Shown here piece after piece: positions 50,627 to 60,999 of a stretch of 64,000 nt of DNA; position 1 is the first letter of the stretch; the number at the start of each line of letters is the position of its first letter. The DNA comes from Symbiodinium natans (lineage: Eukaryota > Sar > Dinophyceae > Suessiales > Symbiodiniaceae): contig CAJNDS010002720.1 in NCBI GenBank assembly GCA_905221605.1, forward strand, positions 241,442-305,441, written 5' to 3'. The notes below the pieces were generated by a model. The model saw only the letters and a program-made list of their open reading frames with translations. It did no database searches and had not been told where the DNA came from. A program made the translations under genes and the position numbers.

Positions 50627-51072
50627 GACGTGGTGGTCTTAGTGGTGAAGGGCACCAAGGAGCCCGAGATCGAGGAGCAGCAGCAGCTTCTGGAGCTCAT
50701 CCACAAGCACAAGCTGCCCTTTAATGTCGTGATCACCCATAAGAACTCCACCTCCAGGCTTCTGTCCCAGATGCGGCGGAAGGAGAACTTGACACCGCAT
50801 GTGGCCACTCGGCTAGCAGGCCTGAGCAAACGGGAAGACTTCCGGAAGGCGGCGACCGCGATCTTTACCAGCAACCTCGTGCACATGGTTGAGAACGTGA
50901 CGAATGTGCAATCGCGCCTCGAGGACGCAAGTCGCTTTGAGCTACTCAAGGCACTCCAGGACTGGAAGATTGTAGGGGATGGGCTCTTCAAGGACGGCGC
51001 CTTTGTGCACGTGGGCGATCTCACGCGGGAGCAGAGGGACCAGCTGTTGAAGCAGTGGACGGGCATCCCCTC
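50627..51072 (+). CDS. GTPase-like gene, main exon
   Basis: Acceptor CCGAG|G (an alternative AG lies 5 bases upstream); reads DVVVLVVKGTKEPEIEEQQQ, then LPFNVVITHKNSTS, in the place of the base-specificity strand (G4), although the canonical N/T-K-x-D is not exact. A helical C-terminal part follows, ending DQLLKQWTGIPS. The 3' end is uncertain: a GC donor at 51073 fits the exon at 51331, while a GT donor at 51077 fits an AG|C exon at 51294. Either keeps frame locally. Confidence 0.6.
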
Positions 51073-51330
51073 GCAGGTGCCTTTTGTGGGGGGCTGCAAC
51101 ATCCTGGAGGAGTGCCTTGTCATATGGGAGTTTGCTGCGAAAATACAGGGCCCGAATATACATAGTAGGATTCCCTTCTAAAAAGGACCCCAAAAAAGGT
51201 ACCACGAATACCGTAAGCCCGCATATGTTGTCTTCCCGCAGGCCCCACATCCCATCCCCTGCCCCCTTTCCCCATGTCTGTTCGTGCTGTGAGCCCCTGA
51301 AGCCAGATGTGAAGCTTCTGATCGCCCCAG

Positions 51331-51403
51331 GTATCTCGAACGTGCTGCCATGGACTCAATCAGGAATGAGGCCACGGAAGCATCTGCAAGAGTCCACACA
51401 CCT
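51331..51403 (+). CDS. GTPase-like gene, helical exon (candidate)
   Basis: Acceptor CCCAG|G; reads YLERAAMDSIRNEATEASAR then VHTP; GA donor at 51404 or 51407. An alternative exon 51294-51330 (PLKPDVKLLIAPG) covers a different splicing choice. Confidence 0.35.
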
Positions 51404-51449
51404 GAAGAATTGATATTCAGCCCCATCTCCACATGCAGAACAATCAGAA

Positions 51450-51542
51450 TACCTGGTACCCTCGTTACCTACAGTTTTATGAGTTAGACCTACTAATTAA
51501 GGGTGATTCGTACCAAACTGTAGGTAAACAGGGTCCCAGGTA
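51450..51542. mobile_element. TA-flanked MITE (Tc1/mariner-type ends)
   Basis: TACCTGG-ACCCT--TTACCTACAGTTT on the left is matched in inverted form on the right (28 positions, 3 mismatches by eye). Both ends coincide with TA, as in Stowaway-like elements. It lies in the intron before 51579. Confidence 0.7.
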
Positions 51543-51578
51543 GAACTAAGCCTCAGCGCTTCCGCGTCGCTGACAGAG

Positions 51579-51647
51579 GTGATTGAGATTAAGCGCGAAG
51601 CGGGGCAGGGGCTGGATTTCACCGTTGACGCGGACACTCGGACGTGG
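51579..51647 (+). CDS. PDZ-like segment, exon 1
   Basis: Acceptor ACAGAG|G; reads VIEIKREAGQGLDFTVDADT then RTW; GA donor at 51648. It resembles the first strands and the G-L-D/G-F loop of PDZ domains. Likely the same gene as the upstream exons, because phase is kept. Confidence 0.45.
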
Positions 51648-51810
51648 GAATTAGGGGCTAGGGTTTTAGGACTTAGGGGGGTTTAGGGCCAGAGTTTGGC
51701 AGCATGTGCCTCTTCACAGTGTTCGAGATCTTGTTGCGCGGAGGGCTCTGTCTCTCCCTTCTCTCCATTCTTCTTTCTCTTATGACACGGGCTCTCCGCC
51801 AAGCCTCGAG

Positions 51811-51882
51811 GAGTTGGTGGTGCAGAAGGTCGGCGCGTTGGCCCAAAACGACGGCGTTTGCGTCGGCTGGCGCGTCATCTCA
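51811..51882 (+). CDS. PDZ-like segment, exon 2
   Basis: Acceptor CTCGAG|G; reads ELVVQKVGALAQNDGVCVGW then RVIS; GT donor at 51883. The pattern V-x-x-V-x-x-x-[AG]-x-A-x-x-[DG]-G-x-x-x-G-W-R-V-I-S-V matches the central strand-helix-strand of PDZ domains, which bind C-terminal peptides. The following exon was not found. Confidence 0.5.
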
Positions 51883-53803
51883 GTGCGATCCCTTGTCGTC
51901 CAGTACAGTCTACAGAAGTGCCCCTTAGGACCAAACGAACTGGAAGGCCTTTCTCGGCGTTCAAGAGAAAGGAGATAAGAAATACTCGCATTCATTATTC
52001 CTGCTAATCGTACATTATTCCTACAGCAATTCCTACTATAAGCAATTGCAACCGAATAGATAAGTGCATGTGCACGAATCAACGAATACGTTCATTATAT
52101 ATATATATATATTATACATATACATACACATATACAGGTATGTATATGTGTATATGTATATATATATATATATATATGTATATATGTGGAGGGGTCCTTT
52201 ATGTATGATTTGACCTCTTCCTTTGTGGTACTGTTCCTATGGTTGGGCGAACCCTACTCCCTAAACCCTGGACCTTAAACCCTCTAACCACAGTGACTAG
52301 TGACTATGTTATTTAAAACTTCATGCTTAGGTTTCAGCTTTTCGCAAAATCGCCATGTTCGTTGCAAGAAGGGGCCTCCTCCCTGGAGCAGGGCTGAATT
52401 CCCTCATACCATCTGTTTCGTTTTCTTTCTCTCCTGCATTCCTATGTCTTCAATTCTTTTGATTGTAGGATATTCAAAGGAAGTGCTAAAGAGGACAAAC
52501 AAGGTTGCCCTGCCCCCTTTCGCTGTCCTTCATCTTGTTTTCTCAGTCTGCAGTCTGCGAGAAAGGAAGGGACAGTAGGAGGGGAACAACAAGGAATGGA
52601 CAAGAGTGCTTCTCTCTCTCTCTCTCTCTTTTCTTCTCTCTCTTGTCTTATTGAGAAGACTGGGTACATAAGACTGGGAAGAGACTCCCTCTCCTCTCTG
52701 ATTCTCTGCTTTATCTCTTTTCTTGCAGAGGAGAAGAACTTCATAGAAGAAGAGAGGAACAGACAACAGAACGACAAGTGCAAGGAACTGACAAGAGTGC
52801 TTCTTTTGACAAAAACAGAGGGAAAAAGAGAAGCAAATTGACTAGACGAGAGAGGGAAGAAACATTGGTTTGTCCGTTGCAGAAGGGGGCTCCTTCTCCC
52901 CTGGAGCCTGCGTTCCTATGTCTTCTGTTCCTTTTCTTGTGGAGATTCAAAGGTATATGTAAAAAAGGCGAAAAAGGTTTCCCTGTACCTTCGCTGTCCT
53001 TGATCTTGTCCTGTCTCAGTCAGTGAGAGAGGAAAGCACAGCAGGAGGTGAAAAAACAAGGAATAGACAAGACTGCTTCTCTCTGTTTTCTTCTGGAGAA
53101 ACAGCGGATAAGTAAAGGGGGGAAGAAGAACGATCTGTTCAGATCTCTTCTTGCAGAGTAGAAACATGACCTCGCAAGGAAAAGCCATCTCCTGCCTTCG
53201 TTTGCTCTCTTCTCTCTTCTCTCTTCTCTCTTCCCTCTTCCCTCTTCTCTCTTCTCTCTTCTCTCTTCTCTCTTCTCTCTTCTCTCTTCTCTCTTCTCTC
53301 TCTCTCTCTCTCTCTCTCCTCTCTCCTCTCTCCTCTCTCTCTTCTCTCTTCTCTCTTCTCTCTTCTCTCTTCTCTCTTCTCTCTTCTCTCTTCTCTCTTC
53401 TCTTCTCTCTCTCTCTCTTCTCTCTTCTCTCTTCTCTCTTCTCTCTTCTCTCTTCTCTCTTCTCTCTTCTCTCTTCTCTCTTCTCTCTTCTCTCTCTTCT
53501 CTCTTCTCTCTTCTCTCTTCTCTCCTCTCCAAGGCCATGGGTCAAATAATACATAAAGGGTTCTCTTACCTATATGTATATATATATATATTTCTTTCTA
53601 TCTATCTATTGACACTGCTTCCAAGACAGCTCCCAGCTCCACATCAGATCCTTTGAGCTCCCAATTCCCCTAAATGGGATCATCGGGCTAAACCCTAATC
53701 GCTAAACCCCAAACCCTAAACCCCAAACCCTAAACCCTAAACCCCAAACCCTAAACCCCAAACCCCAAAACCTGTGGGTGGATCCTCTGATCCTTTGGGC
53801 AAG
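51883..53803. repeat. Microsatellite-rich stretch without recognised gene
   Basis: (AT)n blocks at 52096-52190, CT-rich blocks from 52615, and a long (CTCTT)n/(CT)n array at 53205-53525 that produces Leu/Ser- and Glu/Arg-rich ORFs on the two strands. Two similar segments (52330-52800 and 52845-53170) share phrases such as TTGCAGAGGAGAAG/TTGCAGAGTAGAA, TGTCCTTGATCTTG and GGAATGGACAAGAGTGC/GGAATAGACAAGACTGC, and so look like diverged tandem copies of a 300-500 base unit. CCCTAAA and CCCCAAA units at 53695-53770. Confidence 0.75.
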
Positions 53804-53860
53804 GTACCGGAAGCGGGTGGCAGAGGTGTTCGAGGAGCGGCCGGCGTCTGTGCTGTTCGA
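53804..53860 (+). CDS. Unrecognised gene C, exon
   Basis: Acceptor GCAAG|G; reads YRKRVAEVFEERPASVLF; GT donor at 53861. C-type units lie before it and a large T-type array (53906-54165) after it. No start codon; upstream exons not located. Charged, helical segment of unknown family. Confidence 0.55.
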
Positions 53861-53905
53861 GTTCCAGGCTCAGGCACCTCTTCGGCACAGTAAACTCCAG
53901 AAAGT

Positions 53906-54165
53906 TGGGTTTAGGGTTTAGGGTTTAGGGTTTAGGGTTTAACTTAGGGTTTAGGGTTTAGGGTTTTGGGTTTTGGGTTTTGGGTTTTAGGGTTTGGGGT
54001 TTGGGGTTTGGGGTTTGGGGTTTAGGGTTTAGGGTTTAGGGTTTTAGTGTTTTAGGGTTTTAGGGTTTTAGGGTTTTAGGGTTTTAGGGTTTTAGGGTTT
54101 TAGGGTTTAGGGTTTAGGGTTTAGGGTTTAGGGTTTAGGGTTTAGGGTTTTGGTTTAGGGTTTGA
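53906..54165. repeat. T-type array with TTTTAGGG octamers
   Basis: TTTAGGG, then TTTTGGG, TTTGGGG, and about nine TTTTAGGG octamers (54040-54105), then TTTAGGG again: four neighbouring unit types in one array. Confidence 0.95.
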
Positions 54166-54514
54166 TTTGAGCTGGGATTCCCGTTGGTAACCCTCTGGGG
54201 GTATGAGGATAATGATGTCCCAAAAGTGTGAGATTTTGCTTTAGGTAGGATTTCGGGGTTGAAGCTTTCGCGATCACACGCCCTTCCCAATCCAGCTTTC
54301 ACCCTCACCCATCGGGTAACAGGATTTGTGGTTTGTGGGGGTTTGGTCTCCAACGCTCCAACGTGCTGGAATAGGGTTGCTGGGCGCCGAGAGTTTGGTT
54401 TTGGGACTTTGGGGTGCGGAGGGTCGAACAACTTTAATTGGTACCCCTTATATCCCCCCTTTTTCCCCTCTACAACCCAATGGCCCCCATATCAGAACTC
54501 TTGAAAGGAAGTAG

Positions 54515-54610
54515 GGGACAACAGCAAGCCCTGCCCCTCGCTGCGCACGAAGCGCAGGCCGAGCGAGCTTTGATGATCCGGGACTTGAGAGCTTTGGGGC
54601 GGCTTGGCGG
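54515..54610 (+). CDS. Unrecognised gene C, exon
   Basis: Acceptor AAGTAG|G; reads GQQQALPLAAHEAQAERALM, then IRDLRALGRLGG; GT donor at 54611. The phase joins both neighbours. Ala/Leu/Glu/Arg-rich, probably helical. Confidence 0.5.
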
Positions 54611-54926
54611 GTCGGTTTGGGGTCGGCGAAGGCTGCTTGCGGTTTAGGGTTTAGGGTTCAGGGTTCAGGGTTTACGGTTAGGGTTTAGGGTTTAGGTTTA
54701 GGGTTTTCGGCACATTGGGGTTCGGAGTTCAGTACAAGAGTGCCCTTGGCTTGTACGGGTCAAGCTTCCTGGACCCCCCCCAAGATCCAAATCCTAGCCT
54801 AAGCCTGAAACCACAACCTCAACCAAACTCGCAAGCCCGAGCCAGGAGCTTCAAAGCAAAAAGCTAAACCCTAAACCATCAACCCGAAACCCGAAACCCT
54901 AAACCCTAAACCCTAAACCTGGTCAG

Positions 54927-54989
54927 GTTCACTTTTGTGGAGGCTGAGTTCCCAGGAGCTCCATCGGAACCAGAAGTCAATAAATGCGG
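54927..54989 (+). CDS. Unrecognised gene C, exon
   Basis: Acceptor GGTCAG|G after a CCCTAAA run; reads FTFVEAEFPGAPSEPEVNKC; donor GG|GTAAAC at 54990, without which the frame ends at TAA two codons later. Confidence 0.55.
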
Positions 54990-55244
54990 GTAAACTACAA
55001 TTTGCTTAAGAACCACAACAAACCGAAAAGACAAATCCGCTTACTGCCCTTATAGTGAAATAAATACACATCAAGACAAACAGAAATATAAATAAACAAA
55101 TGAATATATACATATATATATATATATCTGTATTTTCTTTTTTGAGGGGAGGGGGGGGGCTTCTTAAGCGAACCATAGTAAAGGCCATCAAAGATGAATC
55201 AAAACGAATTCAATGTTCACAGTTCTGCAGTGTCATCGTTTGAG

Positions 55245-55446
55245 GTGTCTGAATGGTGTGGAGTTCCTGTTTCGGGTTGAAGTCGATCTGCCGGCAAGCG
55301 TATCCAAGTGCATCCCAGTGCGTCTCGGAAACGTCTGCCTTGTGGGTTTAGGGCTTTACGAGTCAGAGGTGTTGGACTTCAAAGGTTGCCGCCGCTTGAA
55401 TGCTGCGACCACTCCAAACACCTCCAAACACCTTGCTGCATCTTGA
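55245..55446 (+). CDS. Unrecognised gene C, last exon
   Basis: Acceptor TTTGAG|G; reads CLNGVEFLFRVEVDLPASVS, then KCIPVRLGNVCLVGLGLYES, and stops at 55446. The first half alternates hydrophobic and polar residues like beta strands; the last 20 residues are Asn/Thr/Ser-rich. A foldback MITE starts 10 bases after the stop, so the 3' UTR would contain or abut it. Confidence 0.5.
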
Positions 55447-55456
55447 AAGGTCGAAG

Positions 55457-55558
55457 TTGGGATGTTCCCCCTTATACTCGCAGTCCTTATAATAGGGATG
55501 ATCGTGCCCCCTACTATAATCCCTATTAAGGACTGTTAGTTTAGGGGGGAACACCCCG
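55457..55558. mobile_element. Foldback MITE-like element
   Basis: TTGGGATGTTCCCCCTTATA...CAGTCCTTATAATAGGGA on the left, inverted copy TCCCTATTAAGGACTGTTAG...GGGGGGAACACCCC on the right. Best preserved member with 50467-50568. Confidence 0.7.
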
Positions 55559-56591
55559 AGAACGACATCTCAAGCCCTCAGGACGTCCCGGTGTCATCTC
55601 TCTCTGGGCTGGCGTGATGCAGAAGAAGGCCACGGGCCTTGAAGCTTGCTGCCGAAACCCGCAGCAAGAGCCGCGCAAGGGTTGCAAAGAGCCCACGCGC
55701 CCGTTTTCTTGCCCTTGCAACCGGGCTCTACCCGGTCTACCACCCTAAACCCTGAAACCCGAGACCCTAAACAATGAACCCTAAGCCCCTTTGGAAAGCG
55801 CCTTTGGAAGGTGAGCGTGGAGGGCTGCCAGGGCCAGGGCGGGATGGCCAAAGTGGAAATGGAGGCTCCAGGGCTTGGGTTTACTATATAGGCTTGACCC
55901 CAGACCTCAATAAGGGCTTCAGGTTTAGGGTTTAGCGTTTAGGGGTTAGGGTAGGGCTGGAGGGGAGGGATTGCTTTGGGGCCTTTCGTTTTGGGTTTGC
56001 ATTCTGGATTCTTGTGTGGATGTTAAGGTAGGTTGACAAGGCGTAGGAGCGTGGCGGGGGGGGGGGGGGGGGGGCGGGTGGGAGGGGGGTGTGTATAGGA
56101 TATCAGCATCTGGTTGCGAATAGGTCTGGTAATGGAGTGCGGGAAAGCACGCTAAACCCTAAACCCTAAACCCTCATCCCTCAGCCCTCTCGAGGGGCTC
56201 GGAATTGGGATTTTGGAATTTTGAATAAAATCACACAGAGGTTTTCATAACAGTGGGACGGAGTACTCGATGCATGGAATGTGTCATGACATCGGTGCTG
56301 GAAGGCAACCAGTGCCAGCCACCGCTGCACACCAGGAACAAAGCAGCCAAGGTTAGGGTTTAGGGTTTAGGGTCTTGGGTTCAGGGTCTAGGGTTTTCGC
56401 GTGTTCTATGACATTCTTCGCTCCCCCCCCTGCGAAGAAATTACAAAGCACAGATGCTTCGTTTGTTAGAGCAGTGTGTGTGTGTGTGTTCATTGAAAGG
56501 GGCAGAACTGTAGCTCTTCCCCTCAGACCCTAAACCCTAAACTTAAACCCTAAACCCTAAACCCTAAACCCTAAACCCTCAGCCCTCAGCC

Positions 56592-56623
<32 letters not shown>

Positions 56624-57500
56624 ACCCTAAACCCTAAACCCTAAACCCTAAACCCTAAACCCTAAACCCTGAACCCTAAACCCTAAACCCTAAACCCTAA
56701 CCTCCCCTCCCTGCGGTCTCGGCCCCTGTCTCTGTCATTTTGCCATGGGCAGTCCGCAGGTAAAGAACCTTACGGATGAACCTTTGCAGCTGGTCATGGA
56801 GGTGGGGGGAGAATCGAGAACGTATCACCCTAAACCCTAAACCCTAAACCCTCAAGACCAGTATAATAGAAGTTGTATGTTGAATCATCCTAAATTTCCA
56901 AGTTATTCTTCTAAACAGCCGAGCTCAGGCAAATTGATCCTAAGCGCCCCCCCCCCAAAAAAAAAATCAATTCACTTAAGGGGTTTAGGGTTTAGGGTTT
57001 AGTTTAGGGCTTAGGGTTTAGGAATATAATCTACCTTACCTCAGCCCCAAACGTTTCCAAACCGAAGCCTGCACAAACCTGCCCCAACGCAAAAGCCAAG
57101 AACCCAAAACCCGCCCAAGCCAAAACCGAAACTCCCCCAAAGTCCCCACAAAGCAAGGACCGAAACCCACCCAAAACGTGCCCCAAAACCCGCCCCAAAG
57201 CAAAAACCGAAACCCCGCCCGAAAACCCGCCCAAAAGCAAAAACCGAAACCCGCCCAAAACTTTCGCAAAACTCTCGCCCAAAACCCGCCAAAACTCCGG
57301 ACCCGAACCCTGAATATAAACCCTAAACCCTAAACCCTGAACCCTAAACCCTAAACCCTAAACCCTAAGCCCTAAACCCTAAACTCAAAACCCTAAACCC
57401 TAAACCCTTGTGAGATTTTCCTGTTTAGAGGCGCCGAGTTGGATTTCGTGTTGAGTAGAAGCTGTATGTAGATCATTTGTATAGGCATGCACAGTCATGT
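55559..57500. repeat. Arrays and unique spacer
   Basis: Sparse arrays at 55922-55955, 56153-56172 and 56352-56395, a long C-type block at 56526-56702 (with CCCTCAA and CCCTCAG units) and 57315-57410. A poly-G run lies at 56057-56075. No convincing exon. The dispersed repeat copy 2 is listed separately. Confidence 0.7.
56849..57312. repeat. Dispersed repeat, copy 2
   Basis: Diverged copy of 11952-12445. The right half is a run of imperfect CCAAAACCCGCCCAAAAGCAAAAACCGAAA-like units (57080-57300), which produce Gly/Phe/Val-rich ORFs on the minus strand in three frames; these are not genes. Both copies are preceded by CCCTAAA units and followed by CCCTAAA arrays. Confidence 0.6.
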
Positions 57501-57894
57501 ATTCGAGTACAGCAGTGGCATTAACACATGTCCCGACTTACAGGCGCCTTGGGCTCAGACCAAACAGTCAGCTGCGTAGTCTGTCACTGTGACTCCGGCC
57601 CCAGTACCCCGCTTCTGAAACTGGTAACGGAGCTGTGGAGCTCAGTGACACGTTTTTCATTCCTTGCCGCAATCTCGTTCCGGAAGAGAGAGCTAAGGGA
57701 AGTTTGGGGTCGGAGGTGGCGTAAGATCCCCGGACCGTCACACAGGTGACGAGAGCAGTGGAGTAGCGGCTAGTCCTTCAAGCGCCCCAGGACGCCGCGG
57801 CCGCCAGGCCGGCACACAGTCCACGTCGTCAAGAGACGGTGGCGACGAAGATCAACGGCCAAGACTTCGAGGAGGAAGACGACGGTGATGCCTG

Positions 57895-58433
57895 AGTTGA
57901 GACTGAGCCCGCTCCCACACTTGCTTCAGTCCGTGATAGTGATCTTGACATGTCTGATGCAGTTCAGAAGACGCTGGAGGGCCTTCGCGGCGATGCTTTC
58001 CTTGTTGCCCGAGACATAGGTCTCGAGAGGTTGTTGCAGCATGACGGCATTGCTCCTCATCCAGAAGGTCAAGGAGCATGCGTTCCCCGTGCAGGGGGAG
58101 GAAGCATCCGAGCTGTTTAGGCAAGGGCAGTTGTTGACAGGACCTTTGTCCAAGCAGCCAGGTGAGCCCATGCTATCCTACATTTCCCGGCGAAAGCGCT
58201 GGTGGACCACTTTGAGGGATTTGGACCCAGAAGTGCGTTTGTCTGAGGCCATGCGTGCAAACCTGCTTGTGGAGTTGTCCGGCTTGTCGCGCCAGGAGCA
58301 GCTCACGGTGCGCGCTGCTGCACAAACAGAAACAGTGGACGAGTATGCACGCGTGTTAATCAGGCATCACAGCGTTGCGCACATGCGCGAGTGTCTACTT
58401 GTCGACAAGGACAAGCCAACTTCGCGACCATGA
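57895..58433 (+). pseudogene. Copia-type Gag remnant
   Basis: The N-terminal part is in one frame (AVQKTLEGLRGDAFLVARDI, then GLERLLQHDGI), shifts by one base near 58055, and goes on in the frame of 58041-58433 with LLIQKVKEHAFP, LLTGPLSKQPGEPMLSYISR and LSEAMRANLLVELSGLSRQE. This layout (helical bundle, R-R-x-R-W-W block) is the Gag of dinoflagellate copia elements, which packages the element RNA. One frameshift and a stop at 58433. Confidence 0.6.
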
Positions 58434-58579
58434 TCCAAGCCCAGATGGGAGAATGCCTCGTTTCAGCAAAGGCCCCAATATGGATACATGACTCAGGGTC
58501 TCATGGAGGTCGAAGAGTATGAGTATCATGAGCCAGAGGGTCAGGCCTATATGGCCGAAGAGCGTGGGGTGACTTCGGG

Positions 58580-58995
58580 CTCAGTGCAGTCGATGATGAT
58601 GATGATGATGATGATGAAGAGCGTGGGGTTGAAGATCATGAAGGCGAATGGGTTGACGACAGTGAGCTAGCCTTGGCTCTTAACGCATATACAGCTATGC
58701 AGACAGAGCTTGGAGGCGAGCCCGGCGAGGAGCATGCCGAAGCCCTCCAGTTGGCATATGCAGCTCAAACCACACTTGCCAATGTGAAGGGCGGTAAGAG
58801 TAAGGGTTCAGGCAAGGCAGGCGGTAAGAAGGGTGGTAAGGTTCCTCCATCCAATCTCTCTATCGCCGATAGGAAAGCCAAACTCGCCGAGTTGCTTGCG
58901 ATGCGGGCCGAGTGCCGGTTTAAAAGAGTGGTTCCGGTAAGGGTGGCTCCGGTGCAGAGAAGGGCGCCACACCCGGGAAATCCGGAGCTGCGTCT
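58580..58995 (+). pseudogene. Gag C-terminal linker with missing zinc knuckle
   Basis: A GAT repeat codes Asp run then EERGVEDHEGEWVDDSELAL and ALNAYTAMQTEL, followed by a Gly/Lys-rich patch (KGGKSKGSGKAGGKKGGK) and DRKAKLAELLAMRAECRF. Where the C-x2-C-x4-H-x4-C knuckle is expected, the sequence jumps after E-C-R-F to a Gly/Ser/Lys-rich stretch in another frame (SGSGKGGSGAEKGATPGKSG). This fits an internal deletion. Confidence 0.55.
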
Positions 58996-59099
58996 ACTTT
59001 CGCAAGCCTATCTTGCTGCACTGAGTGACACCTCAGACGATGAGGTCCCTGCCATTCACCTTTCAAACACTGTGGAAGACATGGAAGGATATCGATCCC

Positions 59100-59450
59100 G
59101 ATGCGCCCTCGTGCTCGCAGGTCAGATGCCGCTGTCATGCGTGACAGTCCGCCGCCAGGATCTGACACTCTGTTCACTTTCGGCCATCGCAAGGGTTTGA
59201 CGTATGAGCGTGTGTTGCACACCTCCCTGGATATGTCTTTGGGGTCAAACTCAGAAGTGTCCTTCTAAGTGTTACGAGGGGTGCAACTCAACAGTTCATG
59301 GTGAGGATTGGAGTCGTGAAAGCATGGCCAAGTATGCAAACTTTGGGTATTCAACGAGGTTCACAAAGGAGATGTCCAAGACCTTTAAAGGCTTGCGGTT
59401 CCAACGCAAGGAACCCGAACCATATCCCTTTTCCCTCCCCTAAAGGTTCG
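59100..59450 (+). pseudogene. Polyprotein segment with FG-x-x-KG-x-TYE motif
   Basis: The frame starting in DSPPPGSDTLFTFGHRKG continues LTYERVLHTSLD and shifts into WGQTQKCPSKC, later FKGLRFQRKEPE. The spacing (F-G...K-G-x-T-Y-E-x-V-L...W-G...P-S) recalls a conserved segment between Gag and integrase of dinoflagellate copia polyproteins. Function unknown. Confidence 0.4.
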
Positions 59451-59487
59451 ATCGAGGGTGCAGACGTTTCCCCAAAGGAAAGGTTGA

Positions 59488-59805
59488 GTGGAGCACTTGA
59501 TTCGCACGAGATACAGGGTAGCGCCCCGCTCTTGCTTTCACTCGGCCACGACTGCTCAGCGTTGCAGCGCTGACAGGAAACGAAAGGCCTTCGACGCGGA
59601 GCAGCAAATTCTCGATGAGTATGCCTCCTGCCACGGAGCGACGCCTGTTTTGTTTGCATGCAACGCTCACATTGATAGCCTGAAATCCCTGCTGCATCGC
59701 CTTCTTGATTCTGGGGTGGATAGCGCGGCAATGTTGAAAAAAGCCGGGATCACACGCTATCTCCCTCGCTATTGCGGGGTGGCTTCCCACGTGGCCGCGC
59801 ATTGA
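59488..59805 (+). pseudogene. Open frame inside the retroelement, unrecognised
   Basis: About 105 codons with DAEQQILDEYASCHGATPVL and HIDSLKSLLHRLLDSGVDSA. Soluble, helical. Position suggests polyprotein linker. Confidence 0.3.
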
Positions 59806-59993
59806 CAAATCGCGCCACTTCCGACCAGCAAGTTCCGGATCGAGACTGCAGGAATTCGGGAGGTACGTGAGGTCGAAAAATATTCCAGCAAATGCTCCTC
59901 CCAACTCGAGTGTAGTCTCCGCAGAACGAAGGTTGCTGAAGTTGTCTGCGAACGAGGCGGGGCTGCCCCTTCTGCATAAGCCCTTGAGTTGGA

Positions 59994-60478
59994 TTGATGC
60001 AAAACAGATCTGAGTCCGAAGTCCGAAAGAGTCGGATCCCCGCGAGGCCGAACGAGATCGTCAAGAATCTGATCGGAGGGCCGAACGCGCCCAAGAGTTG
60101 CTCCAAGATGCCCTGTCGCAGTTGGGCAGGTCTTGCTCGCGGCATCGACACCATGACCGCAGAGGCCGGAGCAGCTCGAGTGACTCCCGGAGAAAGGTCC
60201 GGAGGGAGAGATTATTTCATCATGATCGCAAGCGTGAGCCATCCTCCCCCCACAAAGAGCAGCCTTCTCGTCCTGACAGCGATCGTTGGCAGTCCAGCAG
60301 CAGCTCCCGCGACACAGGTCGCGAGGATGCAGGTGCCAACAAGTGGGACGATTGGGCGTCCTTTGGGAACTTCGCAGCTACTTTCACGACCCTTCCTCCG
60401 GCAACAGGTTTGCCGATTGGACTATTTGGCGCACGAGCCAGCCGGCCCAACCGCCAGGTCAAGGCCAGCGCGTGAAAC
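59994..60478 (+). pseudogene. Charged coiled-coil/SR-rich linker of the polyprotein
   Basis: The best frame reads ERAQELLQDALSQLG, then CSRHRHHDRRGRSSSSDSRR and many Arg/Ser/His repeats, then WDDWASFGNFAATFTTLPPA. Other frames over the same DNA are longer but less protein-like. May be a host fragment picked up by the element. Confidence 0.35.
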
Positions 60479-60999
60479 TCGACCCTGCGATCCTGGAGCT
60501 TGACCTGGCGGAGATACCTCTTTCTGATGATCAGCCCCTGTCATGGAACAGGAGAGTTCTAGTTAGATTCTAGTCGATTTGTTCCCAGATTCGGTGCTAC
60601 ATGAGTTTCGCAGCCTTCTTTATGGACGGCCTAGTCCGGCCCTATGGGCTGGACCCTAGACGCCCCAGTCCTTTAGCACTGCGGATCATGAGCAGTTTGA
60701 GAAGTTGAGAAGTGCGAGAGGCACGACCTGAAGGTCATCATGGTGTCAAATCCCCCTCACCGATAGGGTGGATGTATCTCACAATGAAAATCCGTAAGAC
60801 AAGGGCGGAATGCGGGTGCCTCAGCGCACAGTATGCCCTCCCGGTCACAGTACCGAGGATGTCTGCGGTGAATTCAAAGCTGAGCAAGTTTGTCCGTCCG
60901 AGCCTCCGCCAAGTGGAGGGGCGTACCTTGTGGTGTGGCTATAATAAATCCCAAGGCCTTTGCCTCGGACACAGTGCCGAAGACCCTTGCTGACCGCGA

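Noticed and set aside
52916-53554. 212- and 172-codon Glu/Arg-rich ORFs on the minus strand
   Set aside because: They translate the (CTCTT)n microsatellite; the plus strand is equally open as Leu/Ser repeats.
57031-57292. Three Gly/Phe/Val-rich ORFs on the minus strand
   Set aside because: All three frames are open because of an imperfect tandem repeat; no splice or start context.
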